NCBI GenBank assembly: GCA_036567205.1 | Contig: DATCVA010000086.1 | Location: forward strand, 1 to 7,777 | DNA length: 7,777 bases | Source of the DNA: DATCVA01 sp036567205 | Lineage (GTDB): Bacteria > Pseudomonadota > Gammaproteobacteria > Burkholderiales > Burkholderiaceae_B | Direction: 5' to 3' | Part shown: positions 6,411 through 7,777 of the stretch, in pieces | Position numbering within the stretch: position 1 is the first letter of the stretch | Layout: every line of letters begins with the position of its first letter | Program-made: the position numbers and the translations under genes | The notes under the pieces: model-generated | The model's input: the letters and a program-made list of their open reading frames with translations, nothing else | Databases searched by the model: none | Told to the model about the DNA's origin: nothing

Positions 6411-6941
6411 TCAGGCTTGTATTCCGACTGTGCTCCACCAGTCGGCCAACCATCCGATGTTTCCTCCTTTTTGGATGAGGTCTTGGACTTCGATGGGGAC
6501 GCCGCCAAATACCCGCTCGACGTCACGTGTGTGGTTGATGAAAACTCCGCTCCTGAAGTCCACCTCCACGTCTTCTCCTGTTTCGCACAGGGACGAAACG
6601 CCTTCGCATGGTGACAACACGCGCAGGCCAGTGCTGACAGCTTCACGATATGCCTGCACCGACATCGACTCACACAGAAGGCCCAGCCCGAGCGCTGCCA
6701 TGGCAATGTAACCACAGCCTTTAGGCCCCATTCCAAAGTTGCGGCCAGTGATAATCAGGTCGCCGGGCCGACTGCGGGACGGAAATCCGGGATCTGTTTC
6801 AGAGAACAAATGCGGCACGAGGACCTCGGGATTGGTTTCTCGCGCGGTAATGAAGGACGCCGGAATCACTCCTCCCGGATGCGGCACATCATGGCCCAGT
6901 TTGTAGCAGCGACCCCGCAAAACCCATTGAAATTCAGACAT
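6411..6941 (-). CDS. Divergent aconitase-family hydro-lyase small subunit (LeuD-like swivel domain)
   Basis: The 176-residue product has the length and layout of the LeuD/DmdB-type swivel subunit that partners an Fe-S large subunit to hydrate or dehydrate a hydroxy acid. Family-like segments are GRCYKLGHDVPHPGGVIPA (10-28), PGDLIITGRNFGMGP (59-73), AYREAVSTGLRVL (97-109) and TGEDVEVDF (121-129). Two signatures normal for LeuD are altered: the DNIDTD-like stretch reads HDVPHPG, and the G-S-S-R-E-H-A loop reads GPKGCGYIA (72-80), so the Ser/Arg residues that usually hold substrate carboxylates are absent. A substrate other than isopropylmalate is therefore likely, and a leuD name is not justified. 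The ATG at 6939-6941 overlaps the end of the large-subunit gene by 8 nt (ATGTCTGA), consistent with translational coupling. Longer starts in this frame run through the large-subunit gene and give non-family sequence. Confidence 0.85.
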   Translation of the reverse strand: MSEFQWVLRGRCYKLGHDVPHPGGVIPASFITARETNPEVLVPHLFSETDPGFPSRSRPGDLIITGRNFGMGPKGCGYIAMAALGLGLLCESMSVQAYREAVSTGLRVLSPCEGVSSLCETGEDVEVDFRSGVFINHTRDVERVFGGVPIEVQDLIQKGGNIGWLADWWSTVGIQA

Positions 6942-7777
6942 ATGCTTCCTCCATGTGTTTTTGCAGGACGCCGTCAGCCACAATCTTGCGCGGATCCGTG
7001 ATGACGCCGGCCAGCGCGGATGCCGCCACAGTCGCCGGACTGCCAAGATATAGTTTCGCGTCCGTTGCGCCAAACCGTCCTTTATTATTGTTGGTGGCGG
7101 TGGAAATGGAGACTTCGCCACTGGCCACTGGACCCACAACCGCATCGTTACAGGGGCCGCAACCGGCGGGCAGAAGCATAGCGCCCGCATCCAGAAAGAT
7201 CTCCATCAGTCCATCCTTAACCAGACGGCGAGTCGATGCCTCGGATCCGGGGACAATAAACAGGCGAACGCCGGGGGCGATATGCCGTCCCTTAAGGAAA
7301 CTTGCCGCGCACAAAAGGTCTTCATACATGCCCGATCCACAGGAACCGATGAAGGCATGGCTAATACCAGTGCCGACGACCGCATCGATATCTACGCCGT
7401 TGCTCACGTTGCCTGGCAGGGTTACCTGGGGTTTTATCGTAGAGAGATCAATGACATGATGGGACTCATAATGTGCGTCTTCGTCGCTGTATACCGGCGT
7501 GAACGCCCGCTTTGCTTGTCGTCTGCAGTGGGCAAGCACGGCTTCACTAGGTGGTACAAATACTCCGGCAGCACGCATTTCGGTTGGCGAACTGCACAAT
7601 GCCACGCGTTCGCCCAGGCTAAATTGATCGAGGTCGCCGGCGTATTCAAATATACGGTAATCCGGATCTACGTCGATCTGGCCAGACTTGATGCACCGCG
7701 CGATGTAGAAGCCCACGTCGCGTGCGTAGACCCCCGCACCGAGGCGCCCTTTCAGCTCGATTAACAAGGTTTTCGGA
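6934..7777 (-). CDS. Aconitase-family hydro-lyase large subunit (LeuC-like), 5' part beyond the window
   Basis: The frame is open to the window edge, giving about 280 residues that match roughly the C-terminal 60-65 percent of a LeuC-type large subunit. Near the cut, TLLIELKGRLGAGVYARDV corresponds to the family's V-E-L-x-G-x-L-P-x-G-V-x-A-K-D stretch. The 4Fe-4S ligands are all present: Cys in IGSCGSGMYEDL (codon 7339-7341) and the CxxC of AGCGPC (codons 7159-7161 and 7150-7152). The 60-residue gap between the first two equals that of E. coli LeuC. STATNNNKGRFG and YLGSPATVAASALAG match the usual STSNRNFEGRQG and SPAxAAAxAxxG blocks. The family's SCTNGR is changed to SCGSGM. With the overlapping small subunit it should form a cytoplasmic hydro-lyase of unknown substrate. 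The true start is not in the window; the TTG at 7765-7767 is internal. Confidence 0.9.
   Translation of the reverse strand, partial: PKTLLIELKGRLGAGVYARDVGFYIARCIKSGQIDVDPDYRIFEYAGDLDQFSLGERVALCSSPTEMRAAGVFVPPSEAVLAHCRRQAKRAFTPVYSDEDAHYESHHVIDLSTIKPQVTLPGNVSNGVDIDAVVGTGISHAFIGSCGSGMYEDLLCAASFLKGRHIAPGVRLFIVPGSEASTRRLVKDGLMEIFLDAGAMLLPAGCGPCNDAVVGPVASGEVSISTATNNNKGRFGATDAKLYLGSPATVAASALAGVITDPRKIVADGVLQKHMEEAYV

Noticed and set aside
6942..7190. N-terminal extension of the LeuD-like small subunit
   Set aside because: The extension overlaps the LeuC-like gene in another frame and has no family similarity; the internal ATG at 6941 gives the normal family length and an 8-nt overlap typical of coupled subunits.
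6411..7777. Naming the pair leuC/leuD for leucine biosynthesis
   Set aside because: The substrate-binding motifs differ from isopropylmalate dehydratase in both subunits and the neighbours are catabolic/transport genes rather than leuA or leuB.

Overview
This window looks like chromosome from a Burkholderiales betaproteobacterium, most likely Alcaligenaceae (Pusillimonas, Advenella or Alcaligenes type). The inference rests on a Bug/TctC periplasmic binding protein next to a divergent aconitase-family hydro-lyase pair, and on an esterase that closely resembles Alcaligenes esterase 713. Base composition is moderate rather than the very GC-rich Bordetella type. The assignment is inferred from gene content only.

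Layout. Positions 1-136 hold what looks like one end of an IS21-family insertion sequence: four copies of TGGTCACGAT at 21-22 bp spacing. Next come a candidate 35-codon single-membrane-span peptide gene (208-315), a candidate extended -10 promoter, and kup (377-2278, + strand, K+ uptake). kup converges on nhaA (2293-3528, - strand, Na+/H+ antiporter) with only 14 bp between the stop codons, so two cation-homeostasis genes sit tail to tail. nhaA is preceded by a gap of about 430 bp whose transcribed part is rich in predicted hairpins. It is a candidate structured cis-regulatory leader, possibly of the nhaA-associated (Li+/Na+) riboswitch type.

The rest of the window reads on the minus strand. 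In transcription order it holds an aconitase-family large subunit (LeuC-like, cut by the window edge), an aconitase-family small subunit (LeuD-like, overlapping the large-subunit gene by 8 nt), a Bug-family binding protein, and an esterase-713-like alpha/beta hydrolase. A plausible reading is a small catabolic module: an ester is cleaved by the hydrolase, a carboxylic acid is bound by the Bug protein, and the acid is hydrated or dehydrated by the Fe-S hydro-lyase. The substrate is unknown. No TctA/TctB membrane subunits and no regulator are present in the window.

The most notable points are: (1) the LeuC/LeuD-like pair keeps its Fe-S cysteines but has lost the usual substrate-binding signatures in both subunits, suggesting a different substrate; (2) the esterase ORF starts at TTG without a signal peptide, yet a signal-peptide-like stretch is encoded in another frame over the same bases; (3) the nhaA leader is heavily structured; and (4) a perfect 17-bp palindrome and a 13-bp direct repeat lie between the Bug and esterase genes. 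No CRISPR array, rRNA or tRNA was seen.
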